From Uranotaenia lowii (taxonomy: Eukaryota; Arthropoda; Insecta; Diptera; Culicidae), in contig NC_073693.1 in the NCBI RefSeq assembly GCF_029784155.1, positions 188,094,127-188,158,126 of the forward strand: a stretch of DNA of 64,000 nucleotides, written 5' to 3'. Below the pieces are notes generated by a model that ran no database searches, was not told where the DNA came from, and saw nothing but the letters and a program-made list of their open reading frames with translations. Made by a program: the position numbers and the translations under genes. Positions 21,202 through 31,928 of the stretch are shown in pieces; the first letter of the stretch is position 1; each line of letters starts with the position of its first letter.

Positions 21202-22598
21202 CAGTGATGTCAACCTTCCAGATTTTGTCTGGATCTTCCAGACTTTTTGGACTTTTGCCAGACAGTTTTTTAGGTTTCAATGAAGTTTGAACGAAAAGGG
21301 CGATACAAGTAAAAATTGATTCACAGTTGATCATCAATCTCTTTCCGATTGGCTTCGACCGATTTCTACCAGGTCGAAATGGATCCTCCTACCGTGTTGG
21401 ATCGGTTTTAACTAGTTTTAACTTGCTTCATTGAACAATGGGAATAACCGTAACGAAATCGTTAATCCAGTATGCTCGTTATTCTCACTCGAGAGATGTC
21501 GAGTCCTATTAAAACAAAAAAAGGAAAACAATCTGTTATAGAAACTATTGCAAATCAGAAGCGAGAGGCGGCCGAGGAGGCGAAACAATTGAAGCTCCTA
21601 TCCGACGCTCACAGAGAGGAAGCATGATAGACGAAAAAAAATTGTACTCGGCCAACGGCCAAATACCGAATATTGACCTTTTAAACTATTCGGCCAAACG
21701 AATATTCGGTCGAATACTCCAGAGAGTTTTTAATTATAAAACCAAGAGCGATTGTTTCATTTTCCTTATATTTGTTCCATTGTAATACCCCTCATGTTTT
21801 GAATCGATCATTTCCAATCAGATGATATTACCATATGATGTATTACGAGGTCTTTTTCAGGTAGGGGTTTCTCTGATATTCAAAATGTCTCAAAGAATTG
21901 AAAGGACATCAGATGACTTGTCACGGCTAGGGCGTTGGTTACCAAAGATATTTGGATCCTGTGAAATCTGGAACAAAACATGTCAAAGCAGGTGCTAAGC
22001 AATTTAAAATTGCTTATTTGATATTGAATTATATGAAGGTCGGATTTGAGCAAAATATCTTCAAAATAGTAGTTTCAAAGAACGATGATTTTTAACTTAA
22101 AAATACCTACTTTCCATCACACGTTTCTACATGGTCGGGCAATTCAGGACGAAAAAAATATAAAAACAAATGCAAATCTTAGAAATCTAGGTCTAGGTAG
22201 GTGGTTTCAAAAATAAATATTCGGATTTTTGTTTTGTTTCCTGTTTTACAAAATCGGGAATTTCATGTTAACATGCGGGAAAAAGTCGGGAAAAATGCGG
22301 GAAATCCAAAATGGATTTCGAGTGGCCACCCTGAGGAAATGATTAGTAGAACCTATGAACTATGAATTCAATAAGGGTTCGAAACCTTGGCAAATGCTTT
22401 GAGGATGTATGTTAAATTGAGACTCAGACAGAGCACGTGACTGATATAGTGACAGAAAAATACTATTGTAACATTGAGATCTGGGGACCAAAAAAAAGGT
22501 CGCCACCTTCAAAACTTAGGTGTCCAGACATTTGCAGAAATTTCCAGACATTTTTTAAAAATCTTCCAGACTTTTCTGAAAAATAGTTGGCAACCCTG
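21202..22598. mobile_element. hAT-type MITE, 1397 bp, with 8-bp TSD and a nested older element
   Basis: The exact 8-bp duplication CTCAAGCC lies at 21194-21201 and 22599-22606. The left end is CAGTGATGTCAACC; the right end reversed is CAGGGTTGCCAAC. Subterminal CCAGACTTTT/TTCCAGA strings occur at both sides (21219-21260 and 22520-22575). The interior from about 21636 to 22260 is a diverged copy of the TTCGG-type hAT element found complete at 23438-24593. No transposase frame. Confidence 0.85.
21636..22260 (+). mobile_element. Diverged partial copy of the TTCGG-palindrome hAT MITE
   Basis: It shares, in the same order, ACGGCC..ATACCGAATATTGACC, CTATTCGGCCAAACGAATAT, CCCCTCATGTTTT, GAAAGGACATCAGATGA and GGACAAAACATGTCAA with the element at 23438-24593, but lacks recognisable right-end palindromes. 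It lies inside the 21202-22598 MITE. Confidence 0.75.
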
Positions 22599-22606
22599 CT
22601 CAAGCC

Positions 22607-23429
22607 GATAGCTGTCGTTGAGGAGAACATCTTCAACCTCGCCGCAAAGGTTGAGGCAACAACGACAACAACCGAACTTATTGCATTTCATAGGCCCGCA
22701 ACGTATGGAGCAAGGAGGGGGGAGGAAAAAGAAACGAAAACACTAGCTGCCTGCGTGCGGTTGCTGTGCAATAATAGCAACAGCAGAAAAACCTCGGGTA
22801 TTCGATCCAGGCACAAACGAGGAGACTCGGGTTTGCTGTGCCTTTTGAATTCGGTTCCCTCAAGAATGTAACATGAGATGAGTGAGAGACATTCGTTTGG
22901 TTTTTTGGATTCGCTGCCTCGAATGTATATTGCTTCGTGAAGGCGGGCCATGTTGAGAGCGTATGCATCATCGGTTTTGTCGTTTTCGCTGCCTCAAAGC
23001 AACCTTTGCTTCCGAGTAAAGCGTTGAGCGAGAGAAGGTTGATCAATTCATTCTCAACCAAATACAACCACTGATATTTATTCACCTTTAGAAAATATTT
23101 TAAAGTATGTCCACGTGGACATGACCCAAACCCCCACCCCCCTCTCCGTGGACAAGCGTGGACATTTCCATACCCCCTCCCCCCCCCCCCCTAAGTTGTC
23201 CACGTGGTATGTGAACGGCCCCTAAGGAGCCCAAGACCTAAAAAAGTACTTTTGCCGACAAATTGATCCAATTCTAGCTGCAAAAATTTGAAATAATTGA
23301 GAAAGATGTTTCACTATCGATAGAAGTTTGTTAGTCAGACTTCAAGTTATTCATCGAATATCGTAAATTTTCAGATAACTATTCATTTGTTTCACAATAT
23401 GTCAATTATTTGCTGATGATTTTGCTACT
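22607..23429. other. Linker with low-complexity and homopolymer tracts
   Basis: A moderately GC-rich patch (22610-23060) contains a B-box-like TATTCGATCCAGG at 22799, but no gene is supported. At 23110-23200, GTCCACGTGGACATG and a C-run (about 14 C, 23176-23190) form partly palindromic CACGTGG strings, possibly the end of another DNA element. Confidence 0.35.
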
Positions 23430-23437
23430 GTCAACAG

Positions 23438-24593
23438 TAGAGATGTACCGAATAGTGGTATTCGGCGAACGGCCGAATACCGAATATTGACCTTTTCAAC
23501 TATTCGGCCAAACGAATATTCGGCCGAATATTCGGCCGAATATTCTGTTGTGTTTTCAATAGAAAAACTTCTATTTCTATTGCTATTTCTAATAGAAATC
23601 ATCTATTTCTGCCATCATAATGTCCCTCATGTTTTTAAGTCCATAATTTCCAAGCAGATGTATCAGATCTGTTTTAAGTAAGGATCTCTTTGATTTTCAA
23701 AATTTCACCATTAGCTGAAAGGACATCAGATGATTTGTCGCTTCTAGGACGTTTATCACAAAAGAGACTGGATTCCAGTGAAATCTGGGACAAAACATGT
23801 CAATCGAAGTAGATAAATGTCTAATTTTTGCTAGATGTCATCAAAATAGTTGCCTAAAAAACGATGATCTTTAACCTTAAGCATACAATACTTTCTACGA
23901 CACGTATCCACACGGCCTGAACGATTTTTTTCGAAAAGCTTGTTCAAAAAAGGGAACAGAAACTAGGCATTATTCTAAAACATACAAGAGGAAAGGAAAT
24001 AACATTACTTGAAATTTAAAGTTTTCATCGAATTAAATACAGCAGCAGTATTCAAATCGTATCTAACGAATAAATTTACTCTAAAAATCGATTTGTAACA
24101 CAAAATTTAAAAAAATTCAAAGAGATATTTGATTTTTTTTATTTGATTTAGCAAAAATCTGAATAAATCCGGAAAAATTAATAAAATATGTGACCATCCA
24201 GGTCAGATTTGCCTTTTCTCAAATTCTTTATTTGGTTTTTGGACAAGCCTGGATATATGTATATCAAGAAAATTTAGAATAAACGATAATCAAAGTATAA
24301 AGCTATCTACAGAGAAAAATACACGGATACATCAAAAATGTTTAACTGAAACAATAAGTTTTTAATGAATTTGAAGGTTTTTCAACATTACCTTTGGATA
24401 TTCAATAAATTATCCAACATCAGTTGGAAAATTTGAGAAGTTTGTTTTTGTATAAATTTTCAATAATAAATATTCGGCCTATTCGGCCGAATACCTAGCT
24501 CAACTATTCGGTGAGCCGAATATTCGGCTTAACGGTTTTTTGGTGATATTCGGCGCCGAATATTCGGCCGACCGAATATTCGGTACATCTCTA
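23438..24593. mobile_element. hAT-type MITE with TTCGGCCGAATA palindromes, 1156 bp, 8-bp TSD
   Basis: The exact target duplication GTCAACAG lies at 23430-23437 and 24594-24601. The 17-bp perfect terminal inverted repeat is TAGAGATGTACCGAATA. Both subterminal zones are packed with TATTCGGCCGAATA-type palindromes (23461-23545, 24470-24580). The interior is non-coding AT-rich sequence shared with 21636-22260. Confidence 0.92.
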
Positions 24594-24601
24594 GTCAACA
24601 G

Positions 24602-25005
24602 TATCAGAAACGAAAGTTCTAAACTGAGTGAGTGTTCTGAATAGTAAAATAGAACATTCTTTCCGTAGCGTTTCATTATTGGAATTGTTTGGTTTTTTAG
24701 ATTCTTTGTCGTTTTTTCTCTGTTACACTCAGTTTTCGATCGGATAAACATTTTTAATTGAATTCAATGTATTAATCAGACTCAAGAAATATAATATTTA
24801 AGACTGAGTCATCAAGGTATCATTTTCCTTGCTCAATCTGATTCATTTTTCCAGTTAGATCGTCTGAATTTTTAGTAATTTAGCACCTTTTATTGGCTTC
24901 GGGAATTCCCGGGATTTTTCACGCGTTTCCCGGGATTCGGGAATTCGGGAAGTTTTATTGAGATACTTTGTGTGTTTGCGTTCGTTTGAAAAAAGCTTTG
25001 CTGTA
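24602..25005. other. Linker without a gene
   Basis: AT-rich, with a CCCGGGATT/GGGAATTC cluster at 24898-24955 resembling that at 13980-14060. Confidence 0.4.
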
Positions 25006-25007
25006 TA

Positions 25008-26189
25008 CACTGCCGGCTAAAAGTTTGGGATCACCCACTAAAAAACATGCAAATTTTGATCGTTCATATCTCAGCCGTCTTAGGACATATTGAAAATCTT
25101 CTGATCTCATTTGAAAGATAATGAGCAATAGCTATCTCGGAGGTATTTTGCCCAAATATAATGTTTTAGTTTTGAACTTAAAACTTAACCTAAAGTTATA
25201 ACATTTTCAAAAAATTGCACTCAATATTCAAAGCCGATCATCTCGGGATAGGGTGGACCAAATCTCAAAATTTGAGTGGCATTAGAATTCTTGTTCTTTA
25301 CTTCTCAAAACACAATCAAAAAATTTTGTGAAAAAATTCAAAAACGTATTTTTAATTAATAAAATAGACACTTAAGTTATCGTCCAAAAGTTTGGGATCA
25401 CCTCTTTGTATGGAGAGTTTGGGATCATTCTTATAAAAACATGCAAATTTATTTTATTCATATCTTTCTCATCTAACATCGTATTGCAGATCTGAAGGGT
25501 TCATTTGGAAGCTTAGGAATTGTTGTTTTTTAATAAATTCATTCAAAAATTATATTTTAAGGTGAGAACTATAAAAAAAATCTGGGAACTTTCAAAAAAA
25601 CAATTAATTTCAGGTGATTTTTTTATGGTTATCACTTCAAAATATAATTTTTGAATGAATTTATTAAAAAACAACAGTTCCTAAGCTTCCAAATGAACCC
25701 TTCAGATCTGCAATACGATGTTAGATGAGAAAGATATGAATAAAATAAATTTGCATGTTTTTAAAAGAATGAGCCAAAACTCTCCATACAAAGAGGTGAT
25801 CCCAAACTTTTGGACGATAACTCAAGTGTCTATTTTATTAATTAAAAATACGTTTTTGAATTTTTTCACAAAATTTTTTGATTGTGTTTTGAGAAGTAAA
25901 GAACAAGAATTCTAATGCCACTCAAATTTTGAGATTTGGTCCACCCTATCCCGAGATGATCGGCTTTGAATATTGAGTGCGATTTTTTGAAAATGTTATA
26001 ACTTTAGGTTAAGTTTTAAGTTCAAAACTAAAACATTATATTTGGGCAAAATATCTCCGAGATAGCTATTGTTCATTATCTTTCAAATGAGATCAGAAGA
26101 TTTTCAATATGTCCTAAGACGGCTGAGATATGAACGATAAAAATTTGCATGTTTTTTAATGGGTGATCCCAAACTTTTGGCCGGCAGTG
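25008..26189. mobile_element. Near-complete palindromic Tc1/mariner-like MITE, 1182 bp
   Basis: Flanked by TA at 25006-25007 and 26190-26191. The ends are CACTGCCGGC and GCCGGCAGTG, followed by TAAAAGTTTGGGATCACCC. The left arm runs to about 25590, and the right arm is its reverse complement with few mismatches; the loop is only about 40-60 bp. A second AAAGTTTGGGATCA motif lies mid-arm (25388 and, reversed, 25800). No transposase frame; the short open frames are arm sequence. Confidence 0.9.
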
Positions 26190-26191
26190 TA

Positions 26192-26375
26192 TGTAGCTAG
26201 ACCATGCGCGGTCCTATGGGGGTAGGGGGTGTCGAGGTGATCACCCCTCCTCCGAAAGCGAAAAAAAATCGTATCAAAATACACGAAAACGTTCAAATTT
26301 ATTGAAAACTAAGAACTTTTGCTAATTGATGTACTATTGCATTTTCAAAATTTCCCACTCGGTGGGACTATTTAC
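26192..26375. other. Short linker
   Basis: Contains GGTGATCACCCCTCC, similar to a string at 59946, perhaps part of another dispersed repeat. Confidence 0.3.
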
Positions 26376-26570
26376 AAACATCCCAAGCAACCAAAAGTCG
26401 CGTTTTTACTCAACTCCGAACTCCGAAGTTCACATTTGGCTGAAAAAATGTATTACGGGAACTTCAGGTGACTCTTGTCGCGTAAAAGTTACTCAGGAAC
26501 TTCCATCGCCCTTTGAAAGGTTAAACTATCGATAACGGAACTTCTAAGCGCTTTTAATGGAACTTCTTTC

Positions 26571-26903
26571 AAGAAGGTCGATAACGTTCGCGTTACATTC
26601 CAAAACGCACCATTAAGATACTTGAAGGTGTTTTAAAGAACCTATATGGGAAATCTAAGCGACATGTCAAAAATGTTTTTCAAGAAGGTCGATAACGTTC
26701 GCGTAACATTCTAAAGCGCACCATTAAGATACTTGAAGGTGTTTTAAAGGACCTATATGGGAATTCTAAGCGACATGTCAAAAATGTTTTTCAAGACAGT
26801 CGATAACGTTCGCGTAACATTCTAAAGCGCACCATTAAGATACTTGAACGTGTTTTAAAGAACCTATATGGGAATTCTAAGCGACATGTCAAAAATGTCT
26901 GTC
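26571..26903. repeat. Tandem repeat, 3 x 111 bp
   Basis: Units start at 26571, 26682 and 26793 with AAGA(AGG/CAG)TCGATAACGTTCGC and end with GACATGTCAAAAATG. Divergence is low, and the units sit subterminally in the AAACATCCC element. Confidence 0.92.
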
Positions 26904-27053
26904 AATTTCTTGTCATGGTATTTGTTTTGTTTATATCTGTACTGATATTTACAAATGGAATTCAAGATTTTTTCGAATTTTTCTTATAAATGTTAAATAA
27001 GATATTCGAATAAATTTTTGATGATGCGAATTTTTGTTATGATTCATATTGTG

Positions 27054-30000
27054 CAGGGATTGAAAATTAGTCTCATTTGAGCGAGCTTCATAGCTCATTT
27101 TTTCCATAGCTCCGCTTACAAAGCAATCGACGAAGCTCCTATCGTTTTTGTCTCCGGAGCTTCGTATTGCTAAGCTCTTATTTGGAAGAAACCTTAGCTC
27201 TTTTTTTGTCTTGTGAGCCCGTTAGCTCATGCCTCCAGAGGAGCTTGAGCTTGTTGGCTCAACCGATTCAAATTCGTTGAGCTTGTTTTCACTGCTGCTG
27301 TTCGAGAAGTAACTAAAAAAGGGCTTGTCGCATTAATTTTTAAAATCAATGTTGGACGGTTTTAGTAACTAGTAAAGTTACCAGTACTAGAGGATTATTA
27401 AAATCAATGTTAGAGAGTTCTAGTTACTAGTTAAAGTTACCAGCACTAGTAACTATAAAATAGTAAAATTTACTATTTTTCGCGAAAAACGCCAAATGAA
27501 AGGGCTTGTTGTGAGGATTATTAAAATCAATGTTAGAGAGTTCTAGTTACTAGTAAAAGTTACCAGCACTAGTAACTATGAAATAGTAAAATTTACTATT
27601 TTTCGGGAAAAACGCCAAATGAAAGGGCTTGTTGCGAGGATTATTAAAATCAATGTTAGAGAGTTCTAGTTACTAGTTAAAGTTACCAGCACTAGTAACT
27701 ATGAAATAGTAAAATTTACTATTTTTCGGGAAAAACACCAAATGAAAGGGCGCTTGTTGCGAGGATTATTAAAATCAATGTTAGAGAGTTCTAGTTACTA
27801 GTTAAAGTTACCAACTTTAACTAGTAACTAGTAACTAGAACTCTCTAACATTGATTTTAATAATCCTCGCAACAAGCGCCCTTTCATTTGGTGTTTTTCC
27901 CGAAAAATAGTAAATTTTACTATTTCATAGTTACTAGTGCTGGTAACTTGAAATAGTAAAATTTACTATTTTTCGGGAAAACGCCAAATGAAATTGCTTT
28001 TTGCGAGGATTATTAAAATCAATGTTAGAGAGTTCTAGTTACTAGTAAAAGTTACCAGCACTAGTAACTATGAAATAGTAAAATTTACTATTTTTCGGGA
28101 AAAACGCCAAATGAAAGGGCTTGTTGCGAGGATTATTAAAATCAATGTTAGAGAGTTCTAGTTACTAGTTAAAGTTACCAGCACTAGTAACTATGAAATA
28201 GTAAAATTTACTATTTTTCGGGAAAACGCCAAATGAAAGGGCGCTTGTTGCGAGGATTATTAAAATCAATGTTAGAGAGTTCTAGTTACTAGTTAAAGTT
28301 ACCAGCACTAGTAACTATGAAATAGTAAAATTTACTATTTTTCGGGAAAACGCCAAATGAAATTGCTTTTTGCGAGGATTATTAAAATCAATGTTAGAGA
28401 GTTCTAGTTACTAGTAAAAGTTACCAGCACTAGTAACTATGAAATAGTAAAATTTACTATTTTTCGGGAAAAACGCCAAATGAAAGGGCTTTTTGCGAGG
28501 ATTATTAAAATCAATGTTAATGTGTAAAAAAATTTTAAGTATTACTATTCCATAGTTACTTGTGCTGTTAACTTAAACTAGTTACTAAAACTCTCTGATA
28601 TTGATTTTAATAATCCTCACAACAAGCCCTTTCATGTGGCTTTTTTCCCAAAAATTTGTAAATTTTACTTTTTTATAGTTACTTGTGCTGGTAACTTTAA
28701 CTAGTTACTAAAACTATCTAACATTGATTTTAATAATCTTCGCAAAAAGCCCTTTCATTTGGCGTTTTTTCCCGAAAAATAGTAAATTTTACTATTTCAT
28801 AGTTACTAGTGCTGGTAACTTTTACTAGTAACTAGAACTCTCTAACATTGATTTTAATAATCCTCGCAAAAAGCCCTTTCATTTGGCGTTTTTCCCGAAA
28901 AATAGTAAATTTTACTATTTCATAGTTAGTAGTGCTGGTAACTTTAACTAGTAACTAGAACTCTCTAACATTGATTTTAATAATCCTCGCAACAAGCCCT
29001 TTCATTTGGTGTTTTTCCCGAAAAATTGTAAATTTTACTATTTCATAGTTACTAGTGCTGGTAACTTTTACTAGTAACTAGAATTCTCTAACATTGATTT
29101 TAATAATCCTCCCAAAAAGCAATTTCATTTGGGGATTTTTCCGAAAAAATGTAAATTTTACTATTTCATAGTTACTAGTGCTGGTAACTTTAACTAGTAA
29201 CTAGAACTCTCTAACATTGATTTTAATAATCCTCCCAAAAAGCAATTTCATTTGGCGTTTTCCCGAAAAATAGTAAATTTTACTATTTCATAGTTACTAG
29301 TGCTGGTAACTTTAACTAGTAACTAGAACTCTCTAACATTGATTTTAATAATCCTCGCAACAAGCGCCCTTTCATTTGGCGTTTTTCCCGAAAAATAGTA
29401 AATTTTACTATTTCATAGTTACTAGTGCTGGTAACTTTAACTAGTAACTAGAACTCTCTAACATTGATTTTAATAATCCTCCCAAAAAGCAATTTCATTT
29501 GGCGTTTTTCCCGAAAAATAGTAAATTTTACTATTTCATAGTTACTAGTGCTGGTAACTTTAACTAGTAACTAGAACTCTCTAACATTGATTTTAATAAT
29601 CCTCGCAACAAGCCCTTTCATTTGGTGTTTTTCCCGAAAAATTGTAAATTTTACTATTTCATAGTTACTAGTGCTGGTAACTTTTACTAGTAACTAGAAC
29701 TCTCTAACATTGATTTTAATAATCCTCGCAACAAGCCCTTTCATTTGGCGTTTTTCCGAAAAATAGTAAATTTTACTATTTCATAGTTACTAGTGCTGGT
29801 AACTTTAACTAGTAACTAGAACTCTCTAACATTGATTTTAATAATCCTCGCAACAAGCCCTTTCATTTGGCGGGTTTCCGAAAATTTCGAAATTTTACTA
29901 TTTCATAGTTACTAGTGGTGGTAACTTTTACCAGTTACAAGAAATCTTTAACATGCAATTTATTAATCCCAACAAGCCCTTCCACAGTCTCTGGTGCATA

Positions 30001-30270
30001 AGAAAGCCGTTGGCTCACACAGCACCACAATAGCACACATCACTAAGCTCAAGTGTTACAATTTTGCTGAGCCAGCAAGCTCAAGAAATTTCGGCTCCTT
30101 GAGCTAACAAACTCAAAGCAAAATGCAAAACCTTGTCTCCTAGAGCCAGAAGAGGTATGAGCTTAATTTGAGCATTTATTGTTGGGCTAGAATTGGCTCC
30201 AGCTTTCTTCGCTCTCGAGCTTCAGGAGCCTTGATGCTCAGCCGCTTGAGCAAGAGCATTTCAATCCCTG
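27054..30270. mobile_element. hAT-type element, 3217 bp, filled with a satellite of switching orientation
   Basis: The exact 8-bp target duplication ATATTGTG lies at 27046-27053 and 30271-30278. The ends are CAGGGATTGAAA and its inverse TTTCAATCCCTG. Both subterminal zones (27080-27300 and 29990-30260) are studded with GAGCTT/AAGCTC strings in both orientations, typical of transposase-binding subterminal motifs. The roughly 2.6 kb between them is a ~124-bp satellite rather than a transposase gene. Confidence 0.9.
27300..29950. repeat. ~124-bp satellite array with at least three inversions
   Basis: The unit contains GAGGATTATTAAAATCAATG, TTCTAGTTACTAG, CCAGCACTAGTAACTATG, AAATAGTAAAATTTACTATT and GCCAAATGAAAGGGC. 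Units read forward from about 27300 to 27810, reversed 27812-27948, forward again 27950-28520, and reversed from about 28530 to 29950. The turn at 27805-27840 is a palindromic hinge at AGTTACC/AACTTTAACTAG. Start-to-start spacing is 123-125 bp. Confidence 0.92.
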
Positions 30271-30384
30271 ATATTGTGTACTGAAAGTCCTTTGAACGAA
30301 ATAAAGTACCTTCTATTGACCAGCCCACTCAATCATCTCAAATGACATTAAGTTTAAATACTAATCATTACAGTGGCAATTAGC

Positions 30385-30460
30385 TATTGCTGGATTGGTC
30401 GAGAGGCTGGTGAGTTTCATTGCAACCTAGAGAGCAGCGGTTCAATTCTCTAGGCGTGTA
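30385..30460 (+). repeat. tRNA-like (type II-like) sequence
   Basis: TTGGTCGAGAGGCTGG resembles an A box and GGTTCAATTCTCTAGG a B box. CCTAGAGA before it pairs with TCTCTAGG after it. It is too irregular in the anticodon region for a functional tRNA call and is probably a SINE or pseudo-tRNA. Confidence 0.4.
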
Positions 30461-30780
30461 AGCAGCTTTTGTAATCAAAACAATATAATTAAAATCAATG
30501 AGATAGACCATGATAGACCGGCAACCTAGCAATCTGACATGTGGTTGTCAGAGCAATCTGTCAATTGGATTTTTTTTTTTCGGCGCGTAGAAGTTTCTTG
30601 ACATTCTCTTAGAAGCTGAATAGCGTTCTCTACAGCCCCCTAAACGAACTTGAAAGTAGCTTTAAGAACTTAAATTTTGGGCTGATTAGCATTCTCTTCA
30701 GACACAAACGAGAGCTGATTAAGCTTCTATGGAACCTTTTTAAGGGAATTCTGGTTGCTTGGGATGTTTAAAAAAAGGTT

Positions 30781-31731
30781 CACCCAAAATTCAGCCTCTG
30801 TACCAATGGCGTGTAGTCAATTTCATAGCATCATTGGTACAAGAAGATAACGCGACCGGCACTGATTCGATTTGCGCCCACCGGCATTAACCTCCCAGCG
30901 CAACCGAATTGCGTATGTCTGAATGAAACAAAATAAAAACGTTTTCGCGTCCCTCCCCATCGCATCACAAGCCGAAGAAGGATGGAAATAAATACCGGCC
31001 AACACCAGGCAGCCAGCGAACCGAGCACTGTGCGTGTGAATGTAGCAAAAGCAACAACAAAAACATCCTTCTAATTCAATCGACCGGCAAACACGGCTAA
31101 GCTGTGCGTGTGTATGTAGCAAAAGCAACAACAAACACATTCCTTCAATTCACCGGCAAACAACACCGGCCAAGCTGTCCGGCTTCAGCAGCTGTGTATA
31201 TGTAGCGTGTGTATGTAATAGCAGGCAGTAAGCAAAGCACAGTTCTCATTCAATGGGTTTCCCGTTCCTTCACTCCCGTTCGCTTTCCCGTTTCCATCTT
31301 AAGACAAAGGAATGCATTGAAAGGAGGCCAAACGCCGGGAAGCCGCCGTTGTACGTTTTTTTTTGTGATTGATCGGTAACAGAAAGCCTATGACAAATAT
31401 ACCTCGTCCAGCATGAAGCTCGAATAGTACACTGGTTAGGATGTCGGACTGGCAAGTCGGTGATTTGAGTTCGAATCTCACCACAGCGCTGTGGTTTTAA
31501 TTTTTATTTTCTTGTTTCTGGGATGAATTATCCAATAGGAAGGAAATCCCATAAAATGTTTTTCTTGTTTCGCTTGAATGTAGTGGTCATCATTTTGGTT
31601 GGGAGCCGAGTCCTTATGCCAGTTACGGTTTTTCAAACATATCATCTTCGGCACAGTGTACATTTCAGCGCATTATCGGCACAGAGATTTGCTAAATAGG
31701 CATTGGATTTTTGCAACCTCTTCTATGGGTG
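30781..31731 (+). mobile_element. 1-kb repeat family 'CACCCA', copy A (951 bp)
   Basis: Begins CACCCAAAATTCAGCCTC and ends CTTCTATGGGTG, giving a 6-bp CACCCA/TGGGTG inverted terminus. Inside, from left to right: a conserved 120-bp head, GCAACAACAAA-bearing direct modules of about 70 bp (fewer here than in the other copies), a tRNA-like core at about 31427-31495, and a conserved tail (CATCTTCGGCACAGTG). No target duplication is seen. It starts 11 bp after the end of the AAACATCCC element. Confidence 0.85.
31427..31495 (+). repeat. tRNA-like core of repeat copy A
   Basis: TAGTACACTGGTTAGGATG (A-box like), GGACTGGCAAGTCGG (anticodon-arm like) and GAGTTCGAATCTCACC (B-box like) are in tRNA order and spacing. 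The flanking acceptor strands do not pair well, so it is tRNA-derived rather than a gene. Confidence 0.5.
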
Positions 31732-31928
31732 TTTTCCTCCAACCTCAAACACCTGTAACTTGCGATTCGCTGAGCCAAATTTCACCACACAACTTTTGTT
31801 GAGCTACTCAAAGTGTTGAGTTGGAATTTGCTGACCGATCATCTACTATACAATCCAAAATTGTTAAGTAAGTAATGTGATGTATGGAGAAGGTAGCTTT
31901 TTTTTTTGATGATTGTCACTTATTTGCA
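31732..31928. other. Spacer between two direct repeat copies
   Basis: 197 bp of AT-rich sequence between copies A and B, with no feature. Its presence shows the two copies are neighbours, not a strict tandem. Confidence 0.5.

Larger units (their letters stand above)
26376..30769. mobile_element. TIR element with AAACATCCCAAGCAACCA ends, split by a nested hAT element
   Basis: AAACATCCCAAGCAACCA at 26376 is mirrored at 30752-30769. Excluding the nested 3.2 kb insertion, the original element was about 1.2 kb. It carries three 111-bp tandem repeats on the left and a tRNA-like segment on the right. I could not find a convincing target duplication, so the family is unassigned. Confidence 0.65.

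Noticed and set aside
22678..23085. 135-codon minus-strand frame
   Set aside because: Low-complexity cysteine/leucine translation of a repeat-rich patch; no motif, no splice context.
25718..25915. 65-codon frame inside the 25 kb MITE
   Set aside because: It lies within one palindrome arm, mirrors arm DNA and has no transposase motif.
31427..31495. Functional tRNA gene
   Set aside because: A and B boxes are present but acceptor strands do not pair and the same module recurs inside a dispersed repeat.
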